Source of the DNA: Atlantibacter sp. RC6
GTDB lineage: Bacteria; Pseudomonadota; Gammaproteobacteria; Enterobacterales; Enterobacteriaceae
Assembly (NCBI RefSeq): GCF_014193285.1
Contig: NZ_JACHZE010000003.1
Span: forward strand, 458,065 to 522,064
Direction: 5' to 3'
Length of the DNA stretch: 64,000 nucleotides
Below the pieces are notes generated by a model. That model had not been told where the DNA came from. It saw only the letters and a program-made list of their open reading frames with translations, and did no database searches. Below, one piece after another: positions 19,563 to 30,650 of this stretch; position 1 is the stretch's first letter; each line of letters starts with the position of its first letter. The position numbers and the translations under genes were made by a program.

Positions 19563-20564
19563 ATGTCAGTGAAAGCCATTGCCGTTAACCCACAAGATCC
19601 AGCCAGCTTTATTGAAATCCATCCTGAAATGCCGCAGCCTGGCGACTATGATTTGCTGGTTGAAGTTAAAGCCGTGTCGATTAACCCGGTCGATACCAAA
19701 GTCCATCAGGGCATCCAGAAGAAAGGCTTACAGGAGCCGCGCATTTTAGGCTGGGATGCCAGTGGGATTGTGAAATCCACCGGCAGCAAGGTGAGCGGTT
19801 TTAAACCCGGCGACGAAGTTTATTACGCAGGGGATATCACCCGTCCGGGCAGCAACACCACTCATCAGCTGATTGATGCGCGCATCGTCGGCCACAAACC
19901 GAAAAGCCTCGATTGGGCCGCAGCGGCGGCTATCCCGTTAACAGCGCTGACGGCCTGGGAAGGATTGTTCGAGCGCCTGAACATTCAGGATGCCGGCGAA
20001 GATAAAACCCTGCTGATTATCGGCGGCGCAGGCGGCGTCGGTTCGCTGGCCATCCCGTTCGCCAAGCACAACAGCAAAGTAAAAGTGATCGCCACCGCCT
20101 CGCGGGAAGATTCCGCCCAGTGGTGCCGGGACCGGGGCGCGGATTTGGTCGTGAGCTATAAAGATCTCCCGGGCGAACTGGCGAAGCACGAGATTAAATT
20201 CGTCGATTACATCTTTATCCTGAACGATACCGACGGTCACTGGCCAGCCGTCACCCAACTGGTTGCGCCGCAGGGCCATATCTGCACCATCGTGGAAAAT
20301 ACCCAGCCGCTGAGCCAGGACGTGTTGAAATCGAAATCCGCCGCTCTGCACTGGGAATTTATGTACACCCGCAGCATGTATCAAACCGCCGATATGGCGC
20401 GCCAGAGCGAGATCCTCGATCAGGTCGCTAAACTGGTGGATGACGGCGTGGTGGAAAGCGCGCTTAGCGAGACGTTACATGGCCTGAGCGTGGAAAGCGT
20501 CCGCGAAGCGCACGCGAAAGTGCTGGCCGGGCATATGCGTGGGAAAGTGGTGATTGCGTTTTAA
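19563..20564 (+). CDS. Zinc-binding alcohol dehydrogenase / quinone oxidoreductase family protein
   Basis: 333 residues of the medium-chain dehydrogenase/reductase superfamily. An N-terminal GroES-like domain (VKAVSINPVDTKV, LGWDASGIV, FKPGDEVYYAGD) precedes a Rossmann domain with IIGGAGGVGSLAIPFAK. It lacks the Cys/His structural-zinc cluster of true alcohol dehydrogenases, so it is more likely an NADPH-dependent quinone- or enone-reductase. ATG 19563 gives the canonical MSVKAIAV start; the frame from 19482 adds residues overlapping the divergent promoter. Paired with the LysR gene. Confidence 0.88.
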   Translation: MSVKAIAVNPQDPASFIEIHPEMPQPGDYDLLVEVKAVSINPVDTKVHQGIQKKGLQEPRILGWDASGIVKSTGSKVSGFKPGDEVYYAGDITRPGSNTTHQLIDARIVGHKPKSLDWAAAAAIPLTALTAWEGLFERLNIQDAGEDKTLLIIGGAGGVGSLAIPFAKHNSKVKVIATASREDSAQWCRDRGADLVVSYKDLPGELAKHEIKFVDYIFILNDTDGHWPAVTQLVAPQGHICTIVENTQPLSQDVLKSKSAALHWEFMYTRSMYQTADMARQSEILDQVAKLVDDGVVESALSETLHGLSVESVREAHAKVLAGHMRGKVVIAF

Positions 20565-20618
20565 TGATGCTCGCTGCAAATTACCAAAATAGCGAATACC
20601 CGTAAGAAAACTGATTTA

Positions 20619-20648
20619 CAGGTCGACAGAATTATCTCTGTCGACCTG
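20619..20648. terminator. Perfect 12-bp hairpin between convergent genes
   Basis: The arms CAGGTCGACAGA and TCTGTCGACCTG pair perfectly over 12 bp with a 6-nt loop. It lies 54 bases after the dehydrogenase stop and before the convergent small membrane gene. There is no T-run on either strand, so termination is inferred from position only. Confidence 0.5.
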
Positions 20649-20710
20649 CCGTATTGCGGCATAGGTTCCAGCTTGTGAGGGTTACCCAGGTACGAGATCG
20701 GAGGGCGACA

Positions 20711-21262
20711 CTACTGACAAAATGTCCCTTTTTTATCATTATCCGATGAAGATCCGCACAAACAATGGCTCCATGCTGTGATCAACATTGATAGCAACGT
20801 ATTAACAAAAAAATAGATAACTGATATCGATATATCCCTGTAATTTTTTTGCCCTTCTATTTCTTCAAAAGACAATTGTTCGCTATAGCTCCAGTGTCCA
20901 ATATGATAAAGCAAATACTCCACTGTATTTTTCAGAATAATAACCAGATCGGTCAAGCTAAAAATCAAGAAGAAAAGGTGGAATACAGTTAAATAAATCA
21001 CTCCAGCAATCATATCCTTCTTTGAGTATGTCTTCGTCAATTTCAATATCAAAAGATAAATCAATACCAGGATGACAGTAGATGAAATCGTGTCCATACA
21101 TACGGATACAATATGCTGAAAGCCGGTTCTCTCGTAACCACTCCACGCGTAACTGCTGAAATCTACATTCGCCAGGACAAGAATAAAGATGAAAGCAAAA
21201 CCTAATGGCGCCAGACATACTCGCGCGGCTATGGGTATATAGTTTCTAAATGGCTTACGCAC
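20711..21262 (-). CDS. Putative Tldi1-like immunity membrane protein
   Basis: 183 residues from a GTG at 21262 that has GGGA six bases before it and overlaps the effector stop by eight bases; an ATG at 21292 would add ten residues with a poor ribosome site. It has about four hydrophobic segments (for example LAPLGFAFIFILVLA, VILVLIYLLILKL, VFHLFFLIFSL and a C-terminal one). It has no recognisable enzymatic motif. The tight overlap with an L,D-transpeptidase-type toxin suggests an inner-membrane/periplasmic immunity protein; this is inferred from context. Confidence 0.6.
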   Translation of the reverse strand: MRKPFRNYIPIAARVCLAPLGFAFIFILVLANVDFSSYAWSGYERTGFQHIVSVCMDTISSTVILVLIYLLILKLTKTYSKKDMIAGVIYLTVFHLFFLIFSLTDLVIILKNTVEYLLYHIGHWSYSEQLSFEEIEGQKNYRDISISVIYFFVNTLLSMLITAWSHCLCGSSSDNDKKGTFCQ

Positions 21263-21761
21263 GTCGCATCCCAAAAACATTGAGTTCGCCATAGGCTTTG
21301 AGTGAGCTATGAGGTATAGGTTGCTGTGGACTTCTCAATAACGCCTGGCGAAACTGATAAAAATCTCCTTGATTACAGAAAGTTACACAACCATCTGACA
21401 CCCCTGTTCCGTCAGGACGCAGCGGATGTAACCGGAAGCTGCCGCGATTGACTCCATCAACAAACGTTTGATCATCAATCGAACCATCTTGCCTGTACAA
21501 TGCAAACCATTCCCAATAACGGTTGCCTGTTTTTATCCATTTCTCAACCATCCTTTCCATCGAACCAATGCCTCCCATAGGCCTGTCTACAATCCAGTAT
21601 TTTCCAGTTGGGACAGGACCGTTTTTACACCTGGAAAACTCCAGGACATTCATAAAAGCGCCTAAACCTGAGAATACGGGAAAAATTCCAACGTCAGCAC
21701 AGCGCAGTTTTAATCTATTATCGAACATTTTATCGTTGTAATTCAGCTCACAGAAAACCAT
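21255..21761 (-). CDS. DUF2778 / Tlde1-like L,D-transpeptidase effector
   Basis: 168 residues. It resembles the DUF2778 family, whose founding T6SS member Tlde1 damages target-cell peptidoglycan as an L,D-carboxypeptidase/transpeptidase exchange enzyme. The catalytic signature is visible as RLHP (His112) followed by GVSDGCVTF (Ser122, Cys125), the H-x(n)-S-x-G-C pattern. Small Tlde1-like proteins usually have no signal peptide, and none is seen. The start at 21761 follows AGGAAGG by 5 bases. No T6SS structural genes are in the window, so this is an orphan effector module; delivery route is inferred. Confidence 0.65.
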   Translation of the reverse strand: MVFCELNYNDKMFDNRLKLRCADVGIFPVFSGLGAFMNVLEFSRCKNGPVPTGKYWIVDRPMGGIGSMERMVEKWIKTGNRYWEWFALYRQDGSIDDQTFVDGVNRGSFRLHPLRPDGTGVSDGCVTFCNQGDFYQFRQALLRSPQQPIPHSSLKAYGELNVFGMRRA

Positions 21762-22036
21762 ACGCACCTTCCTTATCAAATATTCAGGAATACGGCCCCC
21801 ATATTAATTCTGAAAGGAGATACTGACTCAGTTTAATTGTTACCGGTTTTTTTCTAATAAAAATAGTGAATGAATAAACCACTTATATTTTTTCAAAAAA
21901 TGTTCTTATACTGCGCTCAATTACGCTATCGATAAATCTGGCTGGTAAAAAAAGGGTCGGTGTTAATTAAGGCCTGAGTCGAGATAAAACCACAGGCCTT
22001 CCGATTAACGTGAGCGCAATCCCATCAATCAATACA
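21762..22036. other. Noncoding gap with a short hairpin
   Basis: 275 bases without a gene between the effector module and lsrK. An AAGGCCTG / CAGGCCTT inverted repeat (21969-21976 and 21993-22000, 16-nt loop) lies just beyond the lsrK stop and may help end lsrRK transcription. The rest is AT-rich and probably holds the effector promoter near 21780-21900. Confidence 0.4.
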
Positions 22037-23617
22037 TCACAACGCCTGCCTTCTCTCCAGCCCTGGCGCGCGCCATAGTGACGTCGTCAGCCCGCTGTCC
22101 ACCAGCCCAAGCTGATCCGCATACACCGCCTGCCATTTCTGCATCATTTCGTCGTACAGTTCGCGGTGCGCCGGATTCGGGGTGAATTCGCGTTGCCAGC
22201 TCACCAGTTTTTCTCCGGCGCTGGCCATATCCGCATACAACCCAACGCCCGCCCCCGCTGCGATGGCGCAGCCCAGCGCGGTGGCTTCTTTGACTTCCGG
22301 CACGCGCACCGGCAGCCCGGTGACGTCGCTTAATATCTGGCTCCACAGCGCGCCTTTCGAGCCCCCGCCCGCAAACACCAGCCCGTCGAATTTTACCCCG
22401 GAAAAACGGGAAATCTGCGCCAGGTTGCAGGCCGAGACAATCGCGGCATTCTCTTCCAGCGCCCTGAATAACGTGGCCTTATTACATTTATCGGCATCAA
22501 TGGAGAGGTTAATAAACGACGGGGCCGCGTGATACCACTTATTAAAGTGCATCGCGTCAGAGAAAATCGGCATGACGCCATGGGAACCCGCCGGGACCTG
22601 GCTCGCCATCTGCTCCAGCAGTGCATAGGTATCGGTGCCGAGCCGCTCGGCGATCAGTTTTTCCTCGGCGCAGAACGCGTCGCGGAACCAGCGCATGGTC
22701 AAACCGGTGAAAAAGCTGATCGACTCCGCCTGCACCATGCCGGGGATAACGTGCGGGTTAACACGGATGTTCATTTGCGGATCGGTGCGCACCGTCGGGA
22801 GATTCACGACCTGCTGCCAGAAAGTGCCGCCCAGCACCGCGGTTTGCCCGGCGCGCACCACGCCAAGCCCCAGGCAGCCCAGTTGCACATCGCCGCCGCC
22901 CATCACCACCGGCGTGCCTTCGCGTAGCCCGGACTGCGCCGCCGCGTCGGCGGTCACCGCGCCCAGCACCGTACCGGTCTCTTTCACCGGCGAGAGAATA
23001 TCGGCACGCAAACCGGCCATATCCAGCAGCGCAGGCCGCCAGTCGCGGGTATTCAAATCCAGCATTCCGGTGGTGCCCGCGTTAGACGGGTCAACCGCCA
23101 GCTCGCCGGACAACTTCGCCGCCAGCCAGTCGCTGATCATGGTGATGGTCGCCGCCTGGCGATAAATATCCGGGCGATGGTGCGCCAGCCACAGCAGGCG
23201 CGGCATGGCGCTCAGCGCCAGGGTTTGGCCGGAAACGTGGTACACCTCGGATTCAAACTGGTAGTCGTGGATCTCTTTAAGTTCGGAGACTTCATGGCTG
23301 GCGCGGGCGTCGACGTTGGCGCAGGCCCAGATCGGCTCGCCGTTGCGATCGTACAGCACGATCCCTTCGCGCATCGAGCAGCAGGCGACGCTGGCGATAT
23401 CGCTGGCGGCTAACCCCGCTTTCGCCAGCGCTTCCCGGATACAGCGGCAGGTTAACTGCCAGTTGGTGTTGAGATCGAACTCCATCGAGCCGGGAACGTC
23501 CGCCACGCTCTGGTGGGTCCATTCCGCCTGGCCTGCGGCAATCTGGCGTCCTGCTAAATCAAAGATAACGGCACGGACACTGCCTGTTCCGGCGTCTAAC
23601 GCTAAAAGGTAACTCAT
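22037..23617 (-). CDS. lsrK: Autoinducer-2 kinase LsrK
   Basis: Phosphorylates imported AI-2 (open DPD form) in the cytoplasm; phospho-AI-2 is the LsrR inducer. 526 residues of the FGGY carbohydrate-kinase family (E. coli LsrK 530). The N-terminal ATPase domain starts [17 protein letters not shown], and the C-terminal domain carries [19 protein letters not shown]. Downstream of lsrR on the same strand with 43 bases between, as in E. coli, and divergent from lsrACDBFG. Confidence 0.95.
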   Translation of the reverse strand: MSYLLALDAGTGSVRAVIFDLAGRQIAAGQAEWTHQSVADVPGSMEFDLNTNWQLTCRCIREALAKAGLAASDIASVACCSMREGIVLYDRNGEPIWACANVDARASHEVSELKEIHDYQFESEVYHVSGQTLALSAMPRLLWLAHHRPDIYRQAATITMISDWLAAKLSGELAVDPSNAGTTGMLDLNTRDWRPALLDMAGLRADILSPVKETGTVLGAVTADAAAQSGLREGTPVVMGGGDVQLGCLGLGVVRAGQTAVLGGTFWQQVVNLPTVRTDPQMNIRVNPHVIPGMVQAESISFFTGLTMRWFRDAFCAEEKLIAERLGTDTYALLEQMASQVPAGSHGVMPIFSDAMHFNKWYHAAPSFINLSIDADKCNKATLFRALEENAAIVSACNLAQISRFSGVKFDGLVFAGGGSKGALWSQILSDVTGLPVRVPEVKEATALGCAIAAGAGVGLYADMASAGEKLVSWQREFTPNPAHRELYDEMMQKWQAVYADQLGLVDSGLTTSLWRAPGLERRQAL

Positions 23618-23660
23618 CGGCTTGCCTCGCTCTGTTAAGGTTCGCGAAGCAAGCCCCGGA

Positions 23661-24629
23661 TTATCCCGCCAGAGCCAGCACCGCGCGCGCTGTCGCTTCT
23701 TCTGTTACCAGGCCGTTGATACGGCCACCGCGCAAGGCGGCATAAATGGCGTCGGCTTTCTCTTCGCCGCCCGCCACGCCCACGATGGTGGGGAGCTGGG
23801 CCAGCTCAGTCAGGGAGATGCCCAGCAGTTCGCGGTGGATCGGCAGATCGTCAACCTGCTCGCCATCGGCTTGCAGGAAATAACCGAGAATGTCGCCCAC
23901 CGCGCCTTTACGGGCGTACATCAACTGCTCGCCTTCGCTGATATAACCGGAGCGCAGGATCGTCGCATCGCGTTTCTGGCTCACCGACCCGATGCCTACC
24001 ACCGCCACGTCGGCGGCGCTGGCGGCCAGCAGCACATCGCGCACGCTGGATTCGCGCTTTAAAATTTCCGCCACTTCCGGCGACGACACCCGCAGCGGCG
24101 CGGGGATAATGCTGACGCTACAGGCCGCATCAAGCTGACCGATGCCGGTCATATACGGCCCTACCCCACCCGACAACGTCACCAGCCGGATCTGCTGGGA
24201 ACTGATAAACCCGCTTAAATGTTGCAAACAGCTCATGGTGGCTTCGCCAAATCCCACCGCCAGCAGTTGCCCCGGCTCCAGCACGCCCATCAGCGACTGC
24301 GCCGCGCCAATCCCCAGACGGGTATTCATCGGCGGCGTATTCAGCGCGGGCAGCACCCGCGCCAGCCGTAGCCCGAAACGCTGGGCCAGCGCGGTTTCCA
24401 GCGCCAGGCAGCCTTCGTAGCGCGAGTTGATTTGCACCCGGATCACCCCCGACTGGCGGCCTTTCTCTAACAGGCGCGAAATCTTCAGTCGCGGTAACCC
24501 CAGCCGCTCGCCGATATCGTTCTGGGTCAACCCGTCGTGGTAGTAGCACCACGCCACGCGTGCCACCAACTCTTCTTCGGCCATTGCGATACCGGCATAC
24601 CGTCCCTCATCGCTTCGTTTTTCGCTCAT
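23661..24629 (-). CDS. lsrR: Lsr operon transcriptional repressor LsrR
   Basis: SorC-family repressor released by phospho-AI-2. 322 residues with an N-terminal HTH ([20 protein letters not shown] then SRLLEKGR) and a C-terminal sugar-binding domain ([48 protein letters not shown]). Very close to E. coli LsrR (317 aa). Divergent from lsrA; it presumably represses both directions through operators in the 218-base interval. Confidence 0.95.
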   Translation of the reverse strand: MSEKRSDEGRYAGIAMAEEELVARVAWCYYHDGLTQNDIGERLGLPRLKISRLLEKGRQSGVIRVQINSRYEGCLALETALAQRFGLRLARVLPALNTPPMNTRLGIGAAQSLMGVLEPGQLLAVGFGEATMSCLQHLSGFISSQQIRLVTLSGGVGPYMTGIGQLDAACSVSIIPAPLRVSSPEVAEILKRESSVRDVLLAASAADVAVVGIGSVSQKRDATILRSGYISEGEQLMYARKGAVGDILGYFLQADGEQVDDLPIHRELLGISLTELAQLPTIVGVAGGEEKADAIYAALRGGRINGLVTEEATARAVLALAG

Positions 24630-24642
24630 AAGCTGAACTCTT

Positions 24643-24666
24643 ATTGAAATTTAGATCATGTGTTCG
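24643..24666. promoter_or_regulatory. Candidate LsrR operator, lsrR-proximal
   Basis: The sequence TTGAAATTTAGATCATGTGT TCGA resembles the better palindrome at 24799-24833 (TTGAA..., GAT, ...TGTTC). It lies 14-37 bases before the lsrR start, fitting autorepression. Assignment is by similarity and position only. Confidence 0.45.
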
Positions 24667-24798
24667 ATCCTGCCTGGTCTGAAACTGTGAGATGCCTGGC
24701 AAAAAGATCATTTTTTATTCCGTTTAGCTGTGCGACCAGATTATGCCTGAAAATGTGATCCCTGCACGGTTGTAAATATAGTTCACCGTCTACGCTTT

Positions 24799-24833
24799 TT
24801 GAACATTGTAGATTTAAAAAATCATTTGTTCAT
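24799..24833. promoter_or_regulatory. Candidate LsrR operator, lsrA-proximal
   Basis: An inverted repeat with outer arms TGAACA (24800-24805) and TGTTCA (24827-24832) encloses an inner GATTT / AAATC palindrome. It ends 14 bases before the lsrA start, where LsrR is known to act in E. coli and Salmonella. Binding is inferred. Confidence 0.55.
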
Positions 24834-24847
24834 TTTTCGGAGTGGCG

Positions 24848-26347
24848 ATGACGAATCCAGACCCGTTACTGAATGTGCAGGCGATATCAAAACAGTTCTC
24901 CGGGGTAAGCGTGCTGAAGTCGATTGATTTCACGCTGCTTTCCGGCCAGGTGCATGCCCTGATGGGCGGTAACGGCGCGGGTAAGTCGACGCTGATGAAA
25001 ATTGTCGCGGGCGTAGAAACCGCCGACAGCGGCGTGATACAGATTGAAGGGCAGCCGTTTACCCGGCTTTCCCCACAGCAGGCGCACGGTCTGGGGATCT
25101 ATCTGGTGCCGCAGGAACCCATGCTATTTCCCAATCTCACCGTGCAGGAAAACATTCTGTTCCGCCTGCCGAATGATAAAAAGATTGCCCAGCTACTCTC
25201 AGAAAAGCTGGCCCAGCTTGATTGCCATCTCAATTTGCAGGCCTCCGCCAGTACGCTGGAAGTGGCGGATCAACAAATGGTGGAGATCCTGCGCGGCCTG
25301 ATGCGCAACGCCAAAATTTTAATTCTTGATGAACCGACCGCTTCGCTGACACCAGGGGAAACCGATCGGTTATTTCGCCAGATCCGCGCGCTGCAATCCG
25401 CGGGCGTGGGGATCATTTTTATCTCCCATAAGCTGCCGGAAATTCGCGCCATCGCCAGCCATGTTTCGGTGATGCGCGACGGCGCGGTGGTGTTAAGCGG
25501 CGAAACCGCGCAGCTCGCCGACAGCGAACTCATCCACGCCATGACCCCGGTTAGCCGGGAGCGCAGCCTGAGCGATACCCAAAAGCTGTGGCTGGCGCTG
25601 CCGGGCAACCGGCGCACCCAGCCGCAGGATTTCCCGGTGCTGCGGGTAGAGGATCTGACCGGCGAGGGTTTTCTCGATCTCAGTTTTGAAGTGCGCGCCG
25701 GGGAGATTGTCGGGCTGGCGGGCCTGGTGGGGTCCGGGCGTACCGAACTGGCGGAGACCTTATACGGCCTGCGCCCGGTGCGCGGCGGGCGCGTCTGGCT
25801 GGAGAACCATGACATCACCCACACGCCAATCCGCGCGCGGCTGGATCGCGGGCTGGTCTATTTGCCGGAAGATCGCCAGGTCTCCGGGCTGTTTCTTGAT
25901 GCGCCCATCCGCTGGAACACCGTGGCGCTGAATGAACCGTCGCTGTGGCAGCAGCCAACGCGCGAAGACGCCGTGGTCGAGCGTTACCACCGGGCGCTGG
26001 GCATCAAACTTAACCATCCGAACCAAATCGTGCGCACCCTCTCCGGCGGCAATCAGCAGAAAGTGCTGCTGGCGCGCTGTCTGGAAGCCAATCCGCTGCT
26101 GTTGATTATTGATGAACCGACCCGCGGCGTGGACGTCTCCGCCCGCGCCGATATCTATCAACTGATCAAAAGCGTGGCGGCGCAAAACGTGGCGGTGCTG
26201 ATGATCTCGTCTGACGTGGACGAATTCCCCGGGCTGGCGGACCGGGTGCTGGTCATGCACCAGGGGGAACTCAGCGGGGAACTGGCGCGCGACGCCATTT
26301 CGCCTGACCGGATGATGAAACTGGCCTTTGGAGGACAACGTCCGTGA
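24848..26347 (+). CDS. lsrA: AI-2 import ABC transporter ATP-binding protein LsrA
   Basis: ATPase of the LsrABCD importer for autoinducer-2. 499 residues with two ABC domains typical of ribose-type importers. The first has Walker [11 protein letters not shown] (about 40-49) and [14 protein letters not shown]. The second is partly degenerate ([16 protein letters not shown]) and has signature [15 protein letters not shown] and [12 protein letters not shown]. The start is ATG 24848, five bases after CGGAG; an in-frame GTG at 24842 overlaps that box. First gene of lsrACDBFG. Confidence 0.95.
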   Translation: MTNPDPLLNVQAISKQFSGVSVLKSIDFTLLSGQVHALMGGNGAGKSTLMKIVAGVETADSGVIQIEGQPFTRLSPQQAHGLGIYLVPQEPMLFPNLTVQENILFRLPNDKKIAQLLSEKLAQLDCHLNLQASASTLEVADQQMVEILRGLMRNAKILILDEPTASLTPGETDRLFRQIRALQSAGVGIIFISHKLPEIRAIASHVSVMRDGAVVLSGETAQLADSELIHAMTPVSRERSLSDTQKLWLALPGNRRTQPQDFPVLRVEDLTGEGFLDLSFEVRAGEIVGLAGLVGSGRTELAETLYGLRPVRGGRVWLENHDITHTPIRARLDRGLVYLPEDRQVSGLFLDAPIRWNTVALNEPSLWQQPTREDAVVERYHRALGIKLNHPNQIVRTLSGGNQQKVLLARCLEANPLLLIIDEPTRGVDVSARADIYQLIKSVAAQNVAVLMISSDVDEFPGLADRVLVMHQGELSGELARDAISPDRMMKLAFGGQRP

Positions 26348-27381
26348 AGATGCTGCTGCGTAACCGTGAACTGACCGCGTTTCTGGCCATTGTGGCGCTG
26401 TTCGGCGTGCTGGTGGGCCTTAATCACAGCTATTTCAGCGCCCAGACGCTGGCGATGATTTTTTCCAGCTCGCAGATTTTGATCCTGCTGGCGATGGGTG
26501 CGGCGATGGTGATGCTGACGCGCAATATTGACGTATCGGTGGGTTCGACGGTGGGCCTGTGCGCCATTGCCGTCGGCGTGGCGTTAAACCAGGGCTACAG
26601 CCTGCCGCTGGCAATGGGCTTCGCGTTTGCCATCGGCGCGCTGTGCGGTTTTTTCAACGGCGTGCTGGTGGTGTGGCTGCGCATCCCGGCGATTGTCGCC
26701 ACCCTTGGCACGCTCGGTTTATATCGCGGCGCAATGCTGCTGTGGACCGACGGCAAATGGATCGAAGGCTTGCCGCAAAGCCTGAAAGCGCTGTCGGAAC
26801 CGGTATTCATCGGGATTTCGCCCTTCGGTTTCGCGGTACTGGGACTCGTGGCGCTGGGCAGCATCATCCTGGCGCGCACCGCCTTTGGCCGCGACTTCTA
26901 CGCGGTGGGCGATAACCTCGCCGCCGCGCGCAAGCTGGGCGTGGCGGTGGATCGCACCCGGCTGCTGGCCTTTACCTTTAACGGCCTGCTGGCGGCGCTG
27001 GGCGGCATTCTGTTCGCCTCGCAAATCGGCTTTGTGCCTAATCAGACCGGCAGCGGGCTGGAGATGAAAGCCATCGCCGCCTGCGTGTTGGGCGGTATCT
27101 CTCTGCTCGGCGGCACCGGCACGCTGATTGGCGCGTTCCTCGGCGCGTTCTTTTTAACCCAAATCGATACCGTGCTGGTGCTGTTCAAACTGCCCGCCTG
27201 GTGGAATGACTTTATCGCCGGGCTGGTGCTGCTGGGCGTGTTGGTGCTCGACGGGCGGCTGCGCCAGGCGTTGACCCGCCACCAGCGGGCGCTGAAATAC
27301 AGCCGCTTTGTGCCGGGGGCGTCAGGGCGGAAAAACGTCGCGCCCTTTCCCGGTCGCAAAAACAAAAAAGAGGTGGCGTAA
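26344..27381 (+). CDS. lsrC: AI-2 import ABC transporter permease LsrC
   Basis: One of two inner-membrane permeases of the AI-2 importer (BPD_transp_2/RbsC family). 345 residues with 8-10 hydrophobic helices, [20 protein letters not shown] and the [20 protein letters not shown] loop conserved in LsrC. GTG 26344 overlaps the lsrA stop by four bases and has GGAGG nine bases before it; ATG 26350 is the alternative. The C-terminal tail is basic. Confidence 0.94.
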   Translation: MKMLLRNRELTAFLAIVALFGVLVGLNHSYFSAQTLAMIFSSSQILILLAMGAAMVMLTRNIDVSVGSTVGLCAIAVGVALNQGYSLPLAMGFAFAIGALCGFFNGVLVVWLRIPAIVATLGTLGLYRGAMLLWTDGKWIEGLPQSLKALSEPVFIGISPFGFAVLGLVALGSIILARTAFGRDFYAVGDNLAAARKLGVAVDRTRLLAFTFNGLLAALGGILFASQIGFVPNQTGSGLEMKAIAACVLGGISLLGGTGTLIGAFLGAFFLTQIDTVLVLFKLPAWWNDFIAGLVLLGVLVLDGRLRQALTRHQRALKYSRFVPGASGRKNVAPFPGRKNKKEVA

Positions 27382-28386
27382 ATGAAAGTGAACTGGGAAA
27401 TGGCGCTGCTGGCGTTGCTGGTACTGGAAATCCTGCTGTTCGGCGCGCTGAACCCGCGCATGCTGGATATCAATATGCTGCTGTTCAGCACCAGCGATTT
27501 TATCTGTATCGGCATCGTGGCGCTGCCGCTGACGCTGGTGATCATCAGCGGCGGGATCGATATTTCTCTCGGCTCAACCATCGGGCTGTGCGCCATCGCG
27601 CTGGGGGTGCTGATGCAGTCCGGCGTGCCGATGAGCGTGGCGATTGTCTTAACCCTGGCGCTCGGCCTGGCCTGCGGATTGTTGAACGCGGCGCTGATCC
27701 ACTACACCGGCATCAGCCCGTTAGTGATCACCCTCGGCACGCTTTACCTCTACGGCGGCGGCGCGCTGCTGCTTTCCGGGATGGCGGGCGCGACCGGTTA
27801 TGAAGGCATCGGCGGCTTCCCGGACAGCTTCACCGCTTTTGCCAACGCCACGCTGCTCGGTCTGCCGGTGCCATTGGTGATGTTTTTGGTCATCACGCTG
27901 TTTTTCTGGGTGCTGGCGCACCGGGCGCGCTTTGGCCGCCACCTGTTTTTGCTGGGGCAAAACGCCCGCGCCGCCCGTTACGCGGCGTTGCCGGTTAACG
28001 GCATGCTGTACGGCGTTTACGGGCTGGTGGGGCTAGCGTCGGCCATCGCGGCGGTGGTGCTGGTTTCATATTTTGGTTCGGCCCGTTCGGATTTGGGGCG
28101 CGATTTGCTGATGCCCGCGCTGACGGCGGCGGTGCTGGGCGGCGCCAACATTTACGGCGGTTCAGGTTCTGTAGTGGGTACGGCGCTGGCGGCGTTGCTG
28201 GTGGGGTATTTGCAGCAGGGGTTACAGATGGTCGGGATACCCAATCAGGTATCGAGCGCGTTGTCCGGTGCGTTGTTGATTGTGGTGGTGATTGGTCGTT
28301 CGGTGAGTTTGCATCGCGAAACCCTGCGTGCGGCATGGCGCCGCGTTCAGATTCGCCGCGGTGCCATAAAACAATCAGGAGCTTAA
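27382..28386 (+). CDS. lsrD: AI-2 import ABC transporter permease LsrD
   Basis: Second permease of LsrABCD. 334 residues with 8-10 membrane segments, [20 protein letters not shown] near residue 55 and [20 protein letters not shown] near residue 240. It starts immediately after the lsrC stop with no gap, so translation is probably coupled. Paralogous to lsrC. Carries strongly GC-rich codon use like its neighbours. Confidence 0.94.
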   Translation: MKVNWEMALLALLVLEILLFGALNPRMLDINMLLFSTSDFICIGIVALPLTLVIISGGIDISLGSTIGLCAIALGVLMQSGVPMSVAIVLTLALGLACGLLNAALIHYTGISPLVITLGTLYLYGGGALLLSGMAGATGYEGIGGFPDSFTAFANATLLGLPVPLVMFLVITLFFWVLAHRARFGRHLFLLGQNARAARYAALPVNGMLYGVYGLVGLASAIAAVVLVSYFGSARSDLGRDLLMPALTAAVLGGANIYGGSGSVVGTALAALLVGYLQQGLQMVGIPNQVSSALSGALLIVVVIGRSVSLHRETLRAAWRRVQIRRGAIKQSGA

Positions 28387-28387
28387 G

Positions 28388-29404
28388 ATGAATACAGCAA
28401 AACGTGTGCTGCAATGTAGTGCTCTGGCACTGGCCTTGAGCGTCGTGACTGCCCAGGCGGCGGATCGCATCGCCTTTATTCCCAAGCTGGTAGGCGTCGG
28501 GTTCTTTACCAGCGGCGGCAACGGGGCCAAAGAGGCGGGCAAAGCATTGGGCGCGGACGTCACCTATGACGGGCCGACGGAGCCAAGCGTGTCGGGCCAG
28601 GTGCAGTTGATCAACAACTTCGTTAACCAGGGGTATAACGCGATTATCGTATCGGCGGTCTCCCCCGACGGCCTGTGCCCTGCCCTGAAACGCGCCATGC
28701 AGCGCGGCGTAAAAGTGCTGACCTGGGACTCGGACACCAAACCGGAATGCCGCAGCATCTACATCAACCAGGGGACGCCGGAACAACTGGGCGGCATGCT
28801 GGTAGAAATGGCATCAAAGCAGGTGACCAAACCGAATGCCAAAGTCGCGTTTTTCTACTCCAGCCCCACCGTCACCGACCAGAACCAGTGGGTGAAAGAG
28901 GCCAAAGCCAAAATCGCCAAAGATCATCCGCAGTGGGAAATCGTCACCACTCAGTTCGGCTATAACGACGCCACCAAATCTCTGCAAACTGCGGAAGGGA
29001 TCTTAAAAGCTTACCCGGATCTGGACGCGATCATCGCGCCGGACGCCAACGCGCTGCCGGCGGCGGCCCAGGCGGCGGAAAACCTTAAGCGTACCGGCGT
29101 GGCGATTGTCGGGTTCAGTACCCCGAACGTGATGCGCCCGTACGTAGAGCGCGGCACGGTGAAAGCCTTCGGCCTGTGGGACGTGGTGCAGCAGGGCAAA
29201 ATTGCCGTCAACGTGGCGGATACCCTGCTGAAGAAAGGCGATCTTAACGTCGGCGACAGCGTAGAAGTGAAAGATATCGGCACCCTGAAAGTGGAGCCGA
29301 ACAAGGTACAGGGTTACGACTACGAAGCCAAAGGCAACGGCATCGTGCTGCTGCCGGAGCGCGTGGTGTTCACCAAAGACAACATCAACAATTACGATTT
29401 CTGA
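28388..29404 (+). CDS. lsrB: Autoinducer-2 periplasmic binding protein LsrB
   Basis: Periplasmic receptor that captures (2R,4S)-THMF AI-2 and hands it to LsrCD. 338 residues with a signal peptide of about 24 residues ending TAQA, then the Peripla_BP_4 fold. Long stretches ([60 protein letters not shown]) are nearly identical to E. coli LsrB, including the Lys, Asp and Ala/Pro positions known to contact the ligand. The coding start lies 1 base after lsrD. Confidence 0.96.
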   Translation: MNTAKRVLQCSALALALSVVTAQAADRIAFIPKLVGVGFFTSGGNGAKEAGKALGADVTYDGPTEPSVSGQVQLINNFVNQGYNAIIVSAVSPDGLCPALKRAMQRGVKVLTWDSDTKPECRSIYINQGTPEQLGGMLVEMASKQVTKPNAKVAFFYSSPTVTDQNQWVKEAKAKIAKDHPQWEIVTTQFGYNDATKSLQTAEGILKAYPDLDAIIAPDANALPAAAQAAENLKRTGVAIVGFSTPNVMRPYVERGTVKAFGLWDVVQQGKIAVNVADTLLKKGDLNVGDSVEVKDIGTLKVEPNKVQGYDYEAKGNGIVLLPERVVFTKDNINNYDF

Positions 29405-29416
29405 CGGGGGGAGACA

Positions 29417-30307
29417 ATGGCTGATTTAGACGACATCAAGGACGGCAAAGATTTTGGTATTGGGCAACCCCAGAAAAACACGCTGTTTGCCCTGAAAGGC
29501 TGCGGGGCGCTGGACTGGGGGATGCAGTCGCGGCTGGCGCGCATCTTCAACCCCGCCACCAACCGCACGGTCATGCTGGCGTTCGACCACGGCTATTTCC
29601 AGGGCCCCACCACCGGGCTGGAGCGTATCGATCTGTCCATCGCGCCGCTGTATCAGGAAACCGACGTGCTGATGTGCACCCGCGGCATTCTGCGCAGCCA
29701 GGTGCCGCCCGCCACCAATAAGCCGGTGGTGCTGCGCGCCTCCGGCGGTAACTCGATTCTGGCGGAGCTGTCGAACGAGTGCGTGGCGGTGGCGATGGAA
29801 GACGCCCTGCGGCTCAACGCCTGTGCGGTGGCGGCGCAGATTTACATCGGCTCTGAGTACGAACACCAGTCGATTAACAACATCATCAAGCTGGTGGATG
29901 AAGGGACCCGCTACGGCATCCCGACGCTGGCGGTAACCGGCGTGGGGAAAGAGATGGCGCGCGACGCCCGCTACTTCTCGCTGGCCAGCCGCATCGCCGC
30001 CGAGATTGGCGCGCAGTTCGTTAAAACCTATTACGTCGAACAAGGCTTTGAGAAAGTCACCGCCAGTTGCCCGGTGCCGATTGTGATCGCGGGCGGCAAA
30101 AAGCTCCCGGAACAGGATGCGCTGGAGATGTGCTGGCGGGCCATCGACCAGGGGGCCAGCGGCGTGGACATGGGGCGCAACATTTTTCAGTCCGAAGCCC
30201 CGCTCGCCATGCTGAAAGCGGTGAAAAAAGTGGTGCATGAGAATATGTCGGCGCGCGAAGCGTTTCAATACTGGCAGGAAGAGAAAGCACACGGAGGAAA
30301 GGCATGA
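29417..30307 (+). CDS. lsrF: 3-hydroxy-5-phosphonooxypentane-2,4-dione thiolase LsrF
   Basis: Thiolase of AI-2 breakdown: transfers acetyl from the phospho-dione made by LsrG to CoA, giving DHAP and acetyl-CoA. 296 residues of the class I aldolase (DeoC/FbaB-like) fold. The conserved lysine is K203 in [11 protein letters not shown], and [14 protein letters not shown] lies near residue 55. GGGGGAG precedes the ATG. It overlaps lsrG by four bases. Confidence 0.95.
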   Translation: MADLDDIKDGKDFGIGQPQKNTLFALKGCGALDWGMQSRLARIFNPATNRTVMLAFDHGYFQGPTTGLERIDLSIAPLYQETDVLMCTRGILRSQVPPATNKPVVLRASGGNSILAELSNECVAVAMEDALRLNACAVAAQIYIGSEYEHQSINNIIKLVDEGTRYGIPTLAVTGVGKEMARDARYFSLASRIAAEIGAQFVKTYYVEQGFEKVTASCPVPIVIAGGKKLPEQDALEMCWRAIDQGASGVDMGRNIFQSEAPLAMLKAVKKVVHENMSAREAFQYWQEEKAHGGKA

Positions 30308-30603
30308 ATGTGACGCTGGTTGAGATCAACATCAAACCGGACCGGGTAGATGAGTTTTTAACGGTGTTCCGCGCCAACCACGAGGGCGCGATCGCCGAAC
30401 CCGGCAACCTGCGTTTTGACGTATTGCAGGACCCAAAAGTAAAGACGCGGTTTTACATCTACGAAGCTTATCAGGACGATGACGCGGTGCTGGCTCATAA
30501 GGAGACGCCGCACTACAAAGCCTGCGTGGAAGCGCTGGATTCGATGATGTCGGAGCCCAGGAAAAAGCGCAGTTTTATCGGATTGCTGCCGGAGGTGAAG
30601 TAA
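30304..30603 (+). CDS. lsrG: Phospho-AI-2 isomerase LsrG
   Basis: 99-residue ABM-family (antibiotic biosynthesis monooxygenase fold) protein that isomerises phospho-AI-2 (P-DPD) to 3-hydroxy-5-phosphonooxypentane-2,4-dione, lowering the LsrR inducer. Begins [19 protein letters not shown] and includes [20 protein letters not shown], as in E. coli LsrG (96 aa). AGGAGG precedes the ATG; four-base overlap with lsrF. Last gene of the operon. Confidence 0.94.
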   Translation: MNVTLVEINIKPDRVDEFLTVFRANHEGAIAEPGNLRFDVLQDPKVKTRFYIYEAYQDDDAVLAHKETPHYKACVEALDSMMSEPRKKRSFIGLLPEVK

Positions 30604-30650
30604 GGCCATACCAGGCCCATGGACGGGCAAGCTCACTGGCACGGTCTCGC

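Noticed and set aside
24630..24790. CRP site in the lsrR-lsrA interval (TGTGATCCCTGCAC near 24751)
   Set aside because: Expected by analogy with E. coli lsr, but only the left half-site is good; not called.
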